Assembly (NCBI GenBank): GCA_021531865.1
Contig: JAFBIW010000008.1
Span: 1 to 64,000 of the forward strand
Direction: 5' to 3'
Source: Butyricicoccus pullicaecorum
GTDB taxonomy: Bacteria > Bacillota > Clostridia > Oscillospirales > Butyricicoccaceae
DNA: 64,000 bases
Under the pieces are notes generated by a model. The model saw nothing but the letters and a program-made list of their open reading frames with translations. It searched no databases and was not told where the DNA came from. Below are positions 53,602 to 62,028 of this stretch, one piece after another; positions within the stretch are counted from its first letter, which is position 1; every line of letters begins with the position of its first letter. The position numbers and the translations under genes are program-made.

Positions 53602-54220
53602 GCTTGTGCGCGGCTGCCTGAACCTGCCCGACCTCGTCCTGCTGGCCTTTCTGGCCGCAAGCGTCGCGCTGGGCGCCCAGCGCGGCTGTATCCGCACCCT
53701 GCTCAGCCTGTGCGGCCGGCTGGCGACCGTGCTGGGCGCGACCTTCCTCGCCCGCCGGTGCGCGCCCGCCGTGGCCAGAGCCGTGGTCGAGCCGCTGACC
53801 CATGATCTGTTCACCCGGCGCGCCGCCGCCTACCTGACCGAAAACGGCCTGCCCGCCGGTGCGGCGGACGCCCTGCTGGCCGACGCCGAAGCCCGCGCGG
53901 CGCAGACCGCCGCCCAGCTCGCCGAGGGCGTCGCCTTCCTGTTGCTCGTTTCGGTCTTTGTCGCGGCGCTGACCGTCGTGCTCAAGCTGGCCGGAAACGC
54001 CGCCCGCCTGCTGACCCGCTTCCCGCCGGTCGGCCTGCTCGACCGCGCCGCGGGCGCGGCGCTCGGCTTCCTGAGCGGCGCGGCCCTCGCCCTGCTGCTT
54101 CTCTGGCTGACCAAAACGCTCCGACCCGAGCTGTTCGGGCCGCTCGGCTGGCTGCCGCCCGAGACGATCGAAAAAACGGTTGTCCTGCGGACGCTGCTGG
54201 CATATTTCCCCGTGATTTAA
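53579..54220 (+). CDS. CvpA family membrane protein
   Basis: 213 residues with four to five membrane helices: two at the start (LPDLVLLAFLAASVALGAQR, then TLLSLCGRLATVLGATFLAR) and two in the second half. The GxxRG-type turn after helix 1 and the VGLLDRAAGAALGFLSGAAL segment are CvpA/colicin V production features. In some bacteria CvpA affects envelope stress tolerance. Its start overlaps the previous gene, and clp follows 15 bases later. Confidence 0.8.
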   Translation: MTTQTLTELVRGCLNLPDLVLLAFLAASVALGAQRGCIRTLLSLCGRLATVLGATFLARRCAPAVARAVVEPLTHDLFTRRAAAYLTENGLPAGAADALLADAEARAAQTAAQLAEGVAFLLLVSVFVAALTVVLKLAGNAARLLTRFPPVGLLDRAAGAALGFLSGAALALLLLWLTKTLRPELFGPLGWLPPETIEKTVVLRTLLAYFPVI

Positions 54221-54235
54221 GGAGTAATTGTTATC

Positions 54236-56566
54236 ATGCAGATGCCCATGTGTTCCCGCTGCGGCAAGAACGTCGCAGTCATCTTCATTACGAAGATGGA
54301 CCCCACGAACAGCGAAAACACCACGCAGGAGGGGCTTTGCCTCAAATGCGCGCGCACGCTGGGGATCAAGCCCCTCGACCAGATGATGGAGCAAATGGGG
54401 CTGACCGATGAAAACCTCGAGATGCTCTCGTCCGAGATCAACTCGTTTGAAGACCTGAGCAGTCTCATGCCCGCCGGCCCCGACATGGAGGACGGCGACG
54501 AGGGCGAGGACCCGGACGCGCCGGCCGGCGAGACCGGGGACGAAAACCTGCCCGCCGAGGCGGCGGAGGACGCGCCCGAAGCGCCCTTCCGGCTGTTCCC
54601 GCTGGGCGGCGGCAGGAAGAAAGAGGACGCTGCCGCGCGGAAGGAAAAGAAGAAGCGCAAGTACCTGACGAGCTACTGCGACGACCTGACCCGCAAGGCG
54701 CGGGAGGGGCGGCTCGACCGGGTCATCGGCCGCGAAAAGGAGACCGACCGGGTCATCCAGATTTTGAACCGCCGTCAGAAGAACAACCCCTGCCTGATCG
54801 GTGAGCCGGGCGTCGGCAAGACCGCCGTGGCCGAGGGTCTCGCCATCCGCATCGCGCGGGGCGAGGTGCCCTACAAGCTGCGCGGCAAGGAGATCCACCT
54901 GCTCGACCTGACCGCCCTCGTCGCGGGCACCCAGTTCCGCGGCCAGTTTGAGAGCCGGGTCAAGGGACTCATAAGCGAGGTCAAGCAGCTCGGCAACATC
55001 ATCCTCGTCATCGACGAGGTGCACACGATCGTGGGCGCGGGCGACTCCGAGGGCGCGATGAACGCGGCCAATATCCTAAAGCCCGCCCTCTCGCGCGGTG
55101 AGATTCAGGTCATCGGCGCGACCACCTTCGCCGAATATCAGAAATATATCGAAAAGGACGCCGCGCTCGAGCGCCGCTTCCAGCCGGTCACGATCGCCGA
55201 GCCTTCGGTCGAGCAGACCGTCGAAATGCTCATGGGCGTGCGCTCGTACTACGAGAGCTTCCACGGCGTGCGGATTCCGGACGAAATCTGCCGCGAAGCG
55301 GCCGTCCTCTCCGAGCGGTACATCACCGACCGCTACCTGCCCGACAAGGCCATCGACCTGCTGGACGAGGCCTGCTCCCGCCTGAATCTGGATGAACCGA
55401 CAATCAGCGAAGGCCCGGCCTTACAGGACGAGCTGGACGGCATCAGCGCGCAGCAGGATGCGCTGCTCCAGCAGGAGCAGAACGAGGAGACCTACGCCCA
55501 GATGGCGCGTCTGCGCTCGCGTGAATTGCAGATTCAGAACCGGCTCGACCAGCTCCGGATGCGCCCCGCGCCCGTCCTGACCACCGAGCATCTGGCCGGG
55601 GTCATCGAGCTGTGGACGGGTATCCCGGCCTCCCGCGTGCAGGCGCAGGAGCTGGGCCGCCTGACCGGCATGGAGGAGCGCCTGAAGCAGCGCATCGTGG
55701 GGCAGGACGAGGCCGTTTCGGCCGTCGCGACGGCCATCCGCCGTTCCCGCGCGGGCATCTCGCCCAAGCGCAAGCCGGTTTCTTTCCTCTTCGTCGGCCC
55801 GACCGGCGTGGGCAAGACCGAGCTGGTCAAGGTGCTGGCCGAGGATCTGTTTGACACGCCCGAAGCCCTCATCCGGCTCGATATGTCCGAATATATGGAG
55901 AAGCACGCGGTTTCCCGTCTGGTCGGCTCGCCCCCGGGCTACGTCGGCTATGACGAGGCCGGTCAGCTCACCGAGAAGATTCGCCGCCGCCCGTATTCGG
56001 TCGTCCTGTTCGACGAGATCGAAAAGGCGCACCCCGATATTCTCAATATCCTGCTCCAGATTCTGGACGACGGCCGGATCACCGATGCGCACGGACGGCA
56101 GGTCAACTTTGAGAACACGGTCATCGTCATGACCTCGAACGCCGGGTCGGAGCTGAAAACCACCTCGGTCGGCTTCGGCGGCACGGCAGGCACGCTGGGC
56201 AAGGAGCGGGCGCTCAAGGCGCTCGAGGGCATGATGCGCCCCGAGTTCCTGAACCGCATCGACGAGATCATCGCCTTCAACCCGCTCTCCGAGACCGATT
56301 TCGGCGGCATCTGCACCATTCTGCTGGGGCAGCTCCGCGACGCGGTCGCGCAGCGCGGCATCCGCCTGACCTGGGACGAGAGCCTGACGGCCTATCTGAC
56401 GAAGAAGGCGTTTTCGGTCAAGTACGGCGCGCGCAGCCTGCGCCGCCTGATCGAAAAGGAGGTCGAAAACGCGCTCGCCGCCGAGATCATCGCCGCGTGC
56501 GACCGCCCGATCGCGGGCGCACACCTGACGAGCGACGGCGAGACCGTCGCGGTGCAGACCGTATAA
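54236..56566 (+). CDS. Clp ATPase with an N-terminal McsA-like zinc finger
   Basis: 776 residues. The normal ClpC N-domain repeats are absent. Instead residues 1-45 hold CSRC and CLKC pairs separated by about 27 residues, resembling the start of McsA, and residues 50-135 are acidic. Two AAA+ modules follow: Walker [10 protein letters not shown] (about 189) and GPTGVGKTE (about 521), with a short coiled middle part (about 395-440). The ClpP-docking tripeptide is probably VGF in [10 protein letters not shown] (about 645). It should unfold substrates for ClpP, with the zinc finger replacing adaptor or arginine-kinase-linked recognition. AAGGAG precedes the ATG. Confidence 0.88.
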   Translation: MQMPMCSRCGKNVAVIFITKMDPTNSENTTQEGLCLKCARTLGIKPLDQMMEQMGLTDENLEMLSSEINSFEDLSSLMPAGPDMEDGDEGEDPDAPAGETGDENLPAEAAEDAPEAPFRLFPLGGGRKKEDAAARKEKKKRKYLTSYCDDLTRKAREGRLDRVIGREKETDRVIQILNRRQKNNPCLIGEPGVGKTAVAEGLAIRIARGEVPYKLRGKEIHLLDLTALVAGTQFRGQFESRVKGLISEVKQLGNIILVIDEVHTIVGAGDSEGAMNAANILKPALSRGEIQVIGATTFAEYQKYIEKDAALERRFQPVTIAEPSVEQTVEMLMGVRSYYESFHGVRIPDEICREAAVLSERYITDRYLPDKAIDLLDEACSRLNLDEPTISEGPALQDELDGISAQQDALLQQEQNEETYAQMARLRSRELQIQNRLDQLRMRPAPVLTTEHLAGVIELWTGIPASRVQAQELGRLTGMEERLKQRIVGQDEAVSAVATAIRRSRAGISPKRKPVSFLFVGPTGVGKTELVKVLAEDLFDTPEALIRLDMSEYMEKHAVSRLVGSPPGYVGYDEAGQLTEKIRRRPYSVVLFDEIEKAHPDILNILLQILDDGRITDAHGRQVNFENTVIVMTSNAGSELKTTSVGFGGTAGTLGKERALKALEGMMRPEFLNRIDEIIAFNPLSETDFGGICTILLGQLRDAVAQRGIRLTWDESLTAYLTKKAFSVKYGARSLRRLIEKEVENALAAEIIAACDRPIAGAHLTSDGETVAVQTV

Positions 56567-56575
56567 AGAGACGAA

Positions 56576-56610
56576 AAAAATCCGCATGGAAGCGCTCCAT
56601 GCGGATTTTT
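56576..56610. terminator. Bidirectional terminator after the Clp gene
   Basis: AAAAATCCGCATGGA-AGCGC-TCCATGCGGATTTTT, perfect 15-bp stem. Confidence 0.95.
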
Positions 56611-56621
56611 GTATTTTGGGA

Positions 56622-57056
56622 TCATCTGACCGGGTGCGGTCTCCCGCCCTCGTACAGCTCCTGCCGGATGGCGGCGAACATGTTCTCGGCCATCGTCAGA
56701 TAGCGGCGGCAGGACGCCTCGTCGATCGCAAGGGGGAGGTCGGTCGGGTAGCGGGTCTCGATGTAGAGGTTGTTGAGAGCGGCGCTCTCGTCCAGCCATT
56801 CGGTGAAGCGGTCGTCCTGCTGGACGGCCTGCCGGCACAGATAGGTCAGGTTGTGGCCGTCGAAGTGACGGCCGGTCTTGAAGAGCAGATAGCCCTTGAG
56901 GGCCTTTTCAATGGCCTGCTGGCAGTGGAAGGCCACGTTGCAGGGGTCGCCGTTCCAGGTCAGCAGAATGCGGGCGCATTGCAGGTCGCCCAGCGCCTTG
57001 TCCAGCCACTTGTAGTAATACAGGCTGTCCCGCCCGCCCTTACGCGCCCTGCTCAT
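56622..57056 (-). CDS. HEPN domain protein
   Basis: 144 residues, all-helical. YKWLDKALGDLQCARILLTW, FHCQQAIEKALKGYLL (the HCQQ(A)xEKxLKA HEPN signature), HNLTYLCRQA and YIETRYPTD are seen. The R-x4-6-H RNase motif of toxic HEPN proteins is not evident near ETRYPTD, so it may be a non-toxic nucleotide-binding partner. It overlaps the end of the MNT-like gene by 17 bases, forming a HEPN-MNT pair. Confidence 0.82.
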   Translation of the reverse strand: MSRARKGGRDSLYYYKWLDKALGDLQCARILLTWNGDPCNVAFHCQQAIEKALKGYLLFKTGRHFDGHNLTYLCRQAVQQDDRFTEWLDESAALNNLYIETRYPTDLPLAIDEASCRRYLTMAENMFAAIRQELYEGGRPHPVR

Positions 57057-57348
57057 AGAGCACCCGCCCTTTCCGGCTGATCCACGCGGCGTAGCTTGTG
57101 GGATCGGCGGTCAGCTCCCGCCACTCGGATTGGGTGTAGACGGTGAGCTGCACGGGCAGCTCGGCGGGCACGGCCAGATAGAGCCGGGTCAGCAGGCTCT
57201 GGCGGTCGGCGCCGTCGCGGACGATGACGCAGAAGCTGGCGGCCTTGAGCTTGTCGGTGGCCAGCGTGCGCTTTTCGCCGTAGAGGATGACGCGGCAGGG
57301 CGGGCAGACCGACCGGATGGCGGTCAGGATATCGTCGGGAAATGCCAT
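57040..57348 (-). CDS. Degenerate nucleotidyltransferase-like (MNT) partner
   Basis: 102 residues from the ATG at 57348 (GGAGG upstream). The strand-helix start VILYGEKRTLATDKLKAASF has the shape of the minimal nucleotidyltransferase GS-x9-D-x-D motif, but the Ser is Glu and the Asp pair is missing (SFCVIV). Catalytic nucleotidyl transfer is therefore doubtful. Position ahead of an HEPN gene with a 17-base overlap supports the MNT reading. It could be a pseudoenzyme that just binds the HEPN protein. Confidence 0.6.
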   Translation of the reverse strand: MAFPDDILTAIRSVCPPCRVILYGEKRTLATDKLKAASFCVIVRDGADRQSLLTRLYLAVPAELPVQLTVYTQSEWRELTADPTSYAAWISRKGRVLYEQGA

Positions 57349-57382
57349 GAAAAAAACCTCCTTCCGGAAGAAAACCAACGGG

Positions 57383-58090
57383 TTACAGGGGCGCGAGCGT
57401 GCCCGCGGCCTCAAAGCGGACGCGGCCCTCGGCCTCGCCGCGCACGGCGAAGGCGGCGCCCTCCCGCGCGGCGGACAGGGAGAGCACCGCGCCCGGCGGC
57501 GTTTCGGCGGTGTAGTTGATCTGCAAGGTGTTCACGAACTCGTTTGCACCCGGGTCGAGCGCGTCCGAAACCAGAGCCGCGATACGGACGTTGTTTAAAT
57601 GACGGTTCACGTCGAGGTCGGAGTAGCGCACCGGGTGGTCGTGGCTGTGGGTCAGTTCGGGTAGGCTCAGCTTGCCCGGCATGGGCAGGGTCGGGCGGTC
57701 TGAGCAGGCATAGTCGGCCGCGCCCGGCACGGACGAGGGGCGCAGGATGCGGTGGGAGCCGGTCTCGAGCACCACCCACGACGAAATCGCCCGGCCGACG
57801 GGCGCACCGTCCACCGAAAAGTCAAAGGCGCGCAGCCAGCTTGCCCCCTTGATGCCCGCGCAGAAGGTGGTGAGATGCAGCCGTTCGTAGGGGCGCAGCG
57901 GGCGGTCGAGCTCGAGCCGCATCCGGGAGAGCACCCAGATCGCGCCGATGTCGTCCCGGTCGAGGTGACAGAAGCGGGCGTGCTGGGTGGCCGCGTCCTG
58001 CATGAAGTCGAAGACCGCCGAGGGGCGGGAGACCCCGCGCCAGTCGATGTGGCTGTAGGTCAGTTCATAGTCCTTTTCAAAAACCTGCAT
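57383..58090 (-). CDS. Acyl-ACP thioesterase
   Basis: 235 residues of two hotdog domains. The N-terminal domain has DWRGVSRPSAVFDFMQDAAT and the second carries RYSDLDVNRHLNNVRI, with the DxNxH catalytic set of FatA/FatB-like thioesterases. It releases fatty acids from acyl carrier protein in the cytosol. The gene ends 34 bases ahead of the MNT gene and may share its transcript. Confidence 0.9.
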   Translation of the reverse strand: MQVFEKDYELTYSHIDWRGVSRPSAVFDFMQDAATQHARFCHLDRDDIGAIWVLSRMRLELDRPLRPYERLHLTTFCAGIKGASWLRAFDFSVDGAPVGRAISSWVVLETGSHRILRPSSVPGAADYACSDRPTLPMPGKLSLPELTHSHDHPVRYSDLDVNRHLNNVRIAALVSDALDPGANEFVNTLQINYTAETPPGAVLSLSAAREGAAFAVRGEAEGRVRFEAAGTLAPL

Positions 58091-58109
58091 GGAAAAATAC
58101 CCTTCTTTG

Positions 58110-59399
58110 TTATCGGATCATCGAGATGAGGAAGAGGGAGAGCACGTCGGAGAACCGGCGCTTCTCGGCGGCGCTTACGCCGGGCAAATCCTGCGCGGGG
58201 GCGCTGTGGTCACCGTTGTACCACGCCGTCAGGCGGCTCGCCATGCCGGACACCGCCGGGATCGAGCCATAGCGGAAGAAGACGCAGCCCTTGACCTGCG
58301 GACAGCCGGTCAGGTAGTTCATCGAGGCGAAGAGCGGGTCGGTCGTCGTCCACACGCCCGAGGGGCTGTCGGCGCAGCGGTAGGCGCCCATGCCGATGTA
58401 AAGATCGACGTCTGAGCCGTCAACCGCCCGGTTCCACCAGTCGGCCAGCGTCGCGAAATCGGCGTTTTGATTGCCGATTTCCCAGTAAATCTGGGGAATG
58501 ATGTAGTCGATCAGGCCGTTTTCGATCCAGTACAGGCTGTCGGCATAGTTCTGGACGTAGTGCTCGCCGCCGTTCGTCGCCGAGCCGCGCGGGTCGGTCT
58601 TCCGGTTCGCCCAGATGCCCGAGGGGCTGATGCCGAAGGCGAGGTCGGGCTTGACTGCGTGCAGCTCGGTGTTGAGCTGCCGCACGAGCTGGTTGACGTT
58701 GTCCCGCCGCCACGCGGCCAGACTGGAGAAGCCCGCGCCGTACCGGGCGTAGGCCGCCCCGTCGTCGAAGTCCGAGCCGGGGTAGAAATAGTCGTCCATG
58801 TGCAGGCCGTCGATGTCGTAGCGTTCGGCGATCTCGACCGCGCCCCGGGTCACGAGGTCGCGCACCTCGGGCAGGCCGGGGTTATAATAGTAGTTGCCGT
58901 CGGTGTATTGGACCACCCATTCGGGGTGGCGCTTCGCCGGGTTGTCGGGCGAGAGGGCGTCATAGGCGGCCTGCTTGCCCTTGGTGATGCGGTAGGGGTT
59001 GATCCACGCGTGCAGCTCGAGTCCGCGCGCGTGCGCGGCCTTGACCCAGTAGGCCAGCGGGTCGAAGCCGTCCGCCGGGGCGGCGCCGGGCGTGCCGGTC
59101 AGCCAGCTGCTCCACGGGAAGATGTCGGAGTCGTAGAGGGCGTCCGAGGTCGGGCGCACCTGTAAAAAGACCGCGTTCAGCCCCCATTTGACGCAGTTGT
59201 CCAGAATTGCGTCGGTTTCGGCGCGCAGAACGTCGGGATCGGTGGTCGGGGCGGCGGGGAAGTCCAGGTTGTAGACCGAGGACACCCATACGCCGCGCAT
59301 TTCCTCGGCGGCGGCGGGCGTGTCGGCCGCGCCCGAGCGGGCGGTCAGAAGGACGGCGCAGGCCAGCGCCAGCGCGAGCGTCCGGAAAAATTTGCGCAT
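58110..59399 (-). CDS. Secreted GHL10/DUF187 glycoside-hydrolase-like protein
   Basis: 429 residues. Signal peptide (1-25: MRKFFRTLALALACAVLLTA) then a TIM barrel: EEMRGVWVSSVYNLDFP, LNAVFLQVRPTSDALYDSDIFPW-type loop, HAWINPYR, IDGLHMDDYFYPG (acidic catalytic candidates) and FGISPSGIWANR. These match the family-10-like 'GHL10' (DUF187) lipoprotein-type hydrolases, thought to act on peptidoglycan-linked or other glycans. Start at 59399 has AAGGAG; the longer frame is not needed. Confidence 0.88.
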   Translation of the reverse strand: MRKFFRTLALALACAVLLTARSGAADTPAAAEEMRGVWVSSVYNLDFPAAPTTDPDVLRAETDAILDNCVKWGLNAVFLQVRPTSDALYDSDIFPWSSWLTGTPGAAPADGFDPLAYWVKAAHARGLELHAWINPYRITKGKQAAYDALSPDNPAKRHPEWVVQYTDGNYYYNPGLPEVRDLVTRGAVEIAERYDIDGLHMDDYFYPGSDFDDGAAYARYGAGFSSLAAWRRDNVNQLVRQLNTELHAVKPDLAFGISPSGIWANRKTDPRGSATNGGEHYVQNYADSLYWIENGLIDYIIPQIYWEIGNQNADFATLADWWNRAVDGSDVDLYIGMGAYRCADSPSGVWTTTDPLFASMNYLTGCPQVKGCVFFRYGSIPAVSGMASRLTAWYNGDHSAPAQDLPGVSAAEKRRFSDVLSLFLISMIR

Positions 59400-59480
59400 A
59401 GAAGCTCCTTTTCTCAGGGGTGGGAAAATCACGGGATACAGTCATATCGTATCATTTTACCCGGCTTTTGGCAAGGGGTC

Positions 59481-59509
59481 TTGACGGGACGCACCAAAAA
59501 TCGTATGCT
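59481..59509 (+). promoter_or_regulatory. Promoter of the pyridoxal kinase gene
   Basis: TTGACG (59481-59486), 17 bases, TATGCT (59504-59509), 40 bases ahead of the ATG at 59549. Confidence 0.6.
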
Positions 59510-59548
59510 GAAAAGGTGAAAGAAATGCACGCGAACGGAGGAGATCGG

Positions 59549-60370
59549 ATGGAAAAACAGAAAAAAGTGCTGGCGATGCACGATTTGACCGCGATGGGGC
59601 GGGTGGCGCTCGCGCCGGTCATGACCGCGCTGGGCGCGATGGGGCACCAGTGCGTGCCCGTGCCGACCGCCGTGTTCTCGACCCACACCGGGATCGAGGG
59701 CTTCCGCACGGTCGATCTGACCGATTGGATGGGCGAGGCCATCGCCCACTACGAGGGGCTGGAGCTGCGGTTTGACGCCGTGCTCAGCGGCTTTTTGAGC
59801 TCGCCCGCGCAGGCCGACCGCGTCCGGGCGGGCGCGGCGCGGAAGACGCCGGACGGGATTTTTCTGGTCGATCCGGTCATGGGCGACAACGGAAAAATTT
59901 ATAAGACCTATACGCCCGCGCTGGTTGCCCGCATGGCCGAGCTGTGCCGTCAGGCCGACGTCATCACGCCCAACGTGACCGAAGCCGCCGTCCTGCTGGG
60001 GCGTGCGCCCGACGACGCGCCGGGGAGCCTCGACGAGGCGCGGGACTGGGTCAGGCGGCTGTCCGAGACCTACGGCGCACGGACGGTCATGACCGGCCTG
60101 TCGGACGGGGACACCCTCGTGACCCTGTGCTGCGCGGGCGGCGAGACGGGCGAGGCGCGTAACGCGCGTGTCGGCGCGTACTACCCGGGCACGGGCGACC
60201 TGTTCGCAGCTGTGCTGCTGGGCGGTCTGTTGCGCGGGCAGGCGCTGACCGCCGCCGCGCAGTGCGCGGCCGACTTCGTGGGCGCGTGCATCGCGGGCAC
60301 GGCGGCGGCGGGGGACGACCCGCGCTGGGGCGTGCGGCTCGAGCGGGAGCTTTGGAGGCTGATTCCATGA
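59549..60370 (+). CDS. Pyridoxamine/pyridoxal kinase
   Basis: 273 residues, ribokinase fold. FSTHTGIEGF (substrate side), FLVDPVMGDNGKIYKTYTP, ITPNVTEAAVLLG and YYPGTGDLFAAVLLGGLLRG with the GTGD catalytic Asp. It phosphorylates B6 vitamers. GGAGGAGAT precedes the ATG. The downstream gene overlaps the stop by four bases. Confidence 0.9.
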   Translation: MEKQKKVLAMHDLTAMGRVALAPVMTALGAMGHQCVPVPTAVFSTHTGIEGFRTVDLTDWMGEAIAHYEGLELRFDAVLSGFLSSPAQADRVRAGAARKTPDGIFLVDPVMGDNGKIYKTYTPALVARMAELCRQADVITPNVTEAAVLLGRAPDDAPGSLDEARDWVRRLSETYGARTVMTGLSDGDTLVTLCCAGGETGEARNARVGAYYPGTGDLFAAVLLGGLLRGQALTAAAQCAADFVGACIAGTAAAGDDPRWGVRLERELWRLIP

Positions 60371-60855
60371 AAGAGAAGGAAACAAATAAGGAAACACGAA
60401 ACGAGACCCTGCATGAGATCACGGCGTATTACCGGGCGCAGGGTGCGCCCCGGGATCAGACCGCGCTGATTGCCTGCCTGCGCGAAGCGCAGACGGCCTG
60501 CGGCGGGACGCTGACCGGGGACGATCAGCAGACGGTCGCCCAAGCCCTGGGCGTGGGAACGGGCTATTTGCAGGCGGTGGCCAAGCGCATCCCCGACCTG
60601 CGGCTGGGCGGGGGCGCGCACACCCTGACGGTCTGCGGCGGCGCGGCCTGCCGGGGCAGGGGCGCGGCTCTGCGGCGGTATCTGGAGGACGAGCTGGGCG
60701 CCCGGGACGGTCAGACCTTTCTGAACGGGACGTGGATGTACCGGAAGACCGGCTGTATGCACGCCTGCCGCACCGCGCCCAACGTCAAAATCGACGGCAA
60801 ATTGGTCGAAAATATCACCCTTGCAGGCCTCAAGCGCCGTCTGGGCGTGAAATAA
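60367..60855 (+). CDS. NuoE/HndA-like [2Fe-2S] protein
   Basis: 162 residues. A helical N-terminal part (about 15-80) and a thioredoxin-like ferredoxin part with CGGAAC (CxxxxC, about 90-95) and CMHAC (CxxxC, about 130-134), the cluster ligands of complex I subunit E and hydrogenase/formate dehydrogenase homologues. It should carry one [2Fe-2S] cluster. It is not beside nuoF or a hydrogenase, so its electron partner is unknown. The start overlaps the kinase stop. Confidence 0.85.
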   Translation: MKEKETNKETRNETLHEITAYYRAQGAPRDQTALIACLREAQTACGGTLTGDDQQTVAQALGVGTGYLQAVAKRIPDLRLGGGAHTLTVCGGAACRGRGAALRRYLEDELGARDGQTFLNGTWMYRKTGCMHACRTAPNVKIDGKLVENITLAGLKRRLGVK

Positions 60856-60867
60856 AGAATCCCCGGC

Positions 60868-60982
60868 TTGACAAAGCCGGGGCGCGATGGTAAGATAATA
60901 AAAGAAGAGGCGCAGCCGGTAGACGGTCACGCCACAGCCTTCATTAGAAAAATGACCGACTTGTAGCAGGGGCGGTCATTTT
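60868..60982 (+). ncRNA. Candidate antisense antitoxin RNA 2 with its promoter
   Basis: TTGACA (60868-60873), 17 bases, TAAGAT (60891-60896) read rightward toward the toxin gene at 60976-61068, which is on the other strand. A transcript would begin near 60903 and could end at the hairpin 60949-60982, overlapping the toxin 3' end. The -35 lies in a CCCCGGC..GCCGGGG hairpin (60861-60882), probably the terminator-like end of the previous operon. Compare 20909-20937. Confidence 0.65.
60949..60982. terminator. Shared terminator hairpin of toxin 2 and antisense RNA 2
   Basis: AAAATGACCG / CGGTCATTTT with a 14-base loop and T runs on both strands; it overlaps the toxin stop codon (60976-60978), as at locus 1. 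Confidence 0.72.
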
Positions 60983-61068
60983 CTATTGCCGAAATATTTC
61001 AAAATGAAATCGGCAAACGCAATGAGCATGGTACAAAAGAGACAAAGCTCTGAAAATGTAATGTTCAT
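60976..61068 (-). CDS. Small holin-like toxin candidate (type I TA), 30 residues
   Basis: The ATG at 61068 has an exceptionally strong site (GGGAGGTGA). The peptide opens MNITFSELCLFCTMLIAFAD, one hydrophobic helix, and ends in a basic FGNRK. It matches the 29-residue peptide at 20730 in length, start (T-Y/F), FC..LI core and RK end. The leader contains CTCCC-GAA-GGGAG, which hides the ribosome site, another type I toxin trait. Terminator and antisense promoter are arranged as in locus 1. Toxicity and antitoxin action are inferred. Confidence 0.74.
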   Translation of the reverse strand: MNITFSELCLFCTMLIAFADFILKYFGNRK

Positions 61069-61172
61069 GCGCGTCACCTCCCTTCGGGAGAAAATCTGCC
61101 TGGGGAAAGCGACGTGACCGCCTACCGCGGCGCGGCTGCGCCCGGAAGAAATGAAATTTGCTTCACAGGCAG

Positions 61173-61201
61173 ATTATAGCAGAAAAACGCGATTCCATCA
61201 A
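61173..61201 (-). promoter_or_regulatory. Promoter of toxin 2
   Basis: Minus strand: TTGATG (61201-61196), 17 bases, TGC-TATAAT (61178-61173), about 100 bases upstream of the ATG. The -35 sits in the loop of the trmB terminator hairpin. Confidence 0.7.
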
Positions 61202-61218
61202 GCGGAATCGCGTTTTTT
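61183..61218. terminator. Terminator after trmB
   Basis: AAAAACGCGATTCC-ATCAAGC-GGAATCGCGTTTTT. On the minus strand it follows the trmB stop and ends in T residues. Confidence 0.9.
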
Positions 61219-61220
61219 TG

Positions 61221-61877
61221 TTATTTCAGCATATTTTTCTCGATGCGTTTGCGCGCTTCGACGCGGTAGATGCGGTAGCCCTGCGCCGAGAATTTTTCCT
61301 CGTACTCGGTCATGATATTGTCGTAGTCCGCGTTGTGCAGGTCGAGCGAGATGTTCTGCAGCAGCCAGCCGTTCTGGCACAGCTCGCCCAGCGACCACTC
61401 GAACAGGCGCTGGTTGTCGGTCTTGAAGAAGATCGCGCCGTCCTCCGATAAAATCTCGTCGTACACGGCCAGAAAGGCGCGCCAGGTCAGGCGGCGCTTG
61501 CGCTGGCGGTTGGGCGGCCAGGGGTCGGAAAAGTTCAGGTAGATGAGGTCGACCTCGCCCGGGGCGAAGATCTCGCCCAGCGCGGCGGCGTCAAACGAGA
61601 GAAACCGCAGGTTGGGCAGTTCCTCGGCCATGGCCTTCTCGGTCGCCATGATGAGGGCGCCCTCCTCGCGTTCGATCGCGACGAAGTTGACGTCCGGCTC
61701 CCGCTTGGCGGTCTCCAGAATGAACCGCCCCTTGCCGCAGCCGATCTCGAGCCGGACGGGGTGGTCATTGCCGAACAATTCGCGCCATTTTCCCCGGCAG
61801 GCGGCCGGGTCGGCAACCATGACGGACGCGCAGCGCGCGAGGCGCACGTCCAGATTTTTCTTTTTCCGCATTCTCAT
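61221..61877 (-). CDS. trmB: tRNA (guanine46-N7)-methyltransferase
   Basis: 218 residues. SAM loop LEIGCGKGRFIL (about 43-54) and the substrate-side NFSDPWPPNRQRKRRL (about 121-136), exactly the TrmB pattern. It makes m7G46. The neighbouring toxin module starts 152 bases after its stop. No operon partners on this side. Confidence 0.95.
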   Translation of the reverse strand: MRMRKKKNLDVRLARCASVMVADPAACRGKWRELFGNDHPVRLEIGCGKGRFILETAKREPDVNFVAIEREEGALIMATEKAMAEELPNLRFLSFDAAALGEIFAPGEVDLIYLNFSDPWPPNRQRKRRLTWRAFLAVYDEILSEDGAIFFKTDNQRLFEWSLGELCQNGWLLQNISLDLHNADYDNIMTEYEEKFSAQGYRIYRVEARKRIEKNMLK

Positions 61878-61951
61878 GCGCAGTATTCCTCCGCTTTTTC
61901 ACTGGATATCGTCCTTATTATAGCGAATTTGCCGCGGCCCTGCAAGTAAAA

Positions 61952-61980
61952 TTGACACGATCGAGCCCAGTCTGTATAAT
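61952..61980 (+). promoter_or_regulatory. Consensus promoter of malQ
   Basis: TTGACA (61952-61957), 17 bases, TATAAT (61975-61980): a full sigma-A consensus 49 bases ahead of the ATG. Confidence 0.9.
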
Positions 61981-62028
61981 AAAGTCAGCAAAGCCCCACA
62001 ATTTCACACGATAAAGGACTGAAACCAC

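Noticed and set aside
59779-59790. GTGCTCAGC words inside coding genes (also near 33250 and 44932)
   Set aside because: Isolated copies explained by common Val/Leu/Ser codons; only the clusters at 8128-8270 and 43733-43930 were kept.
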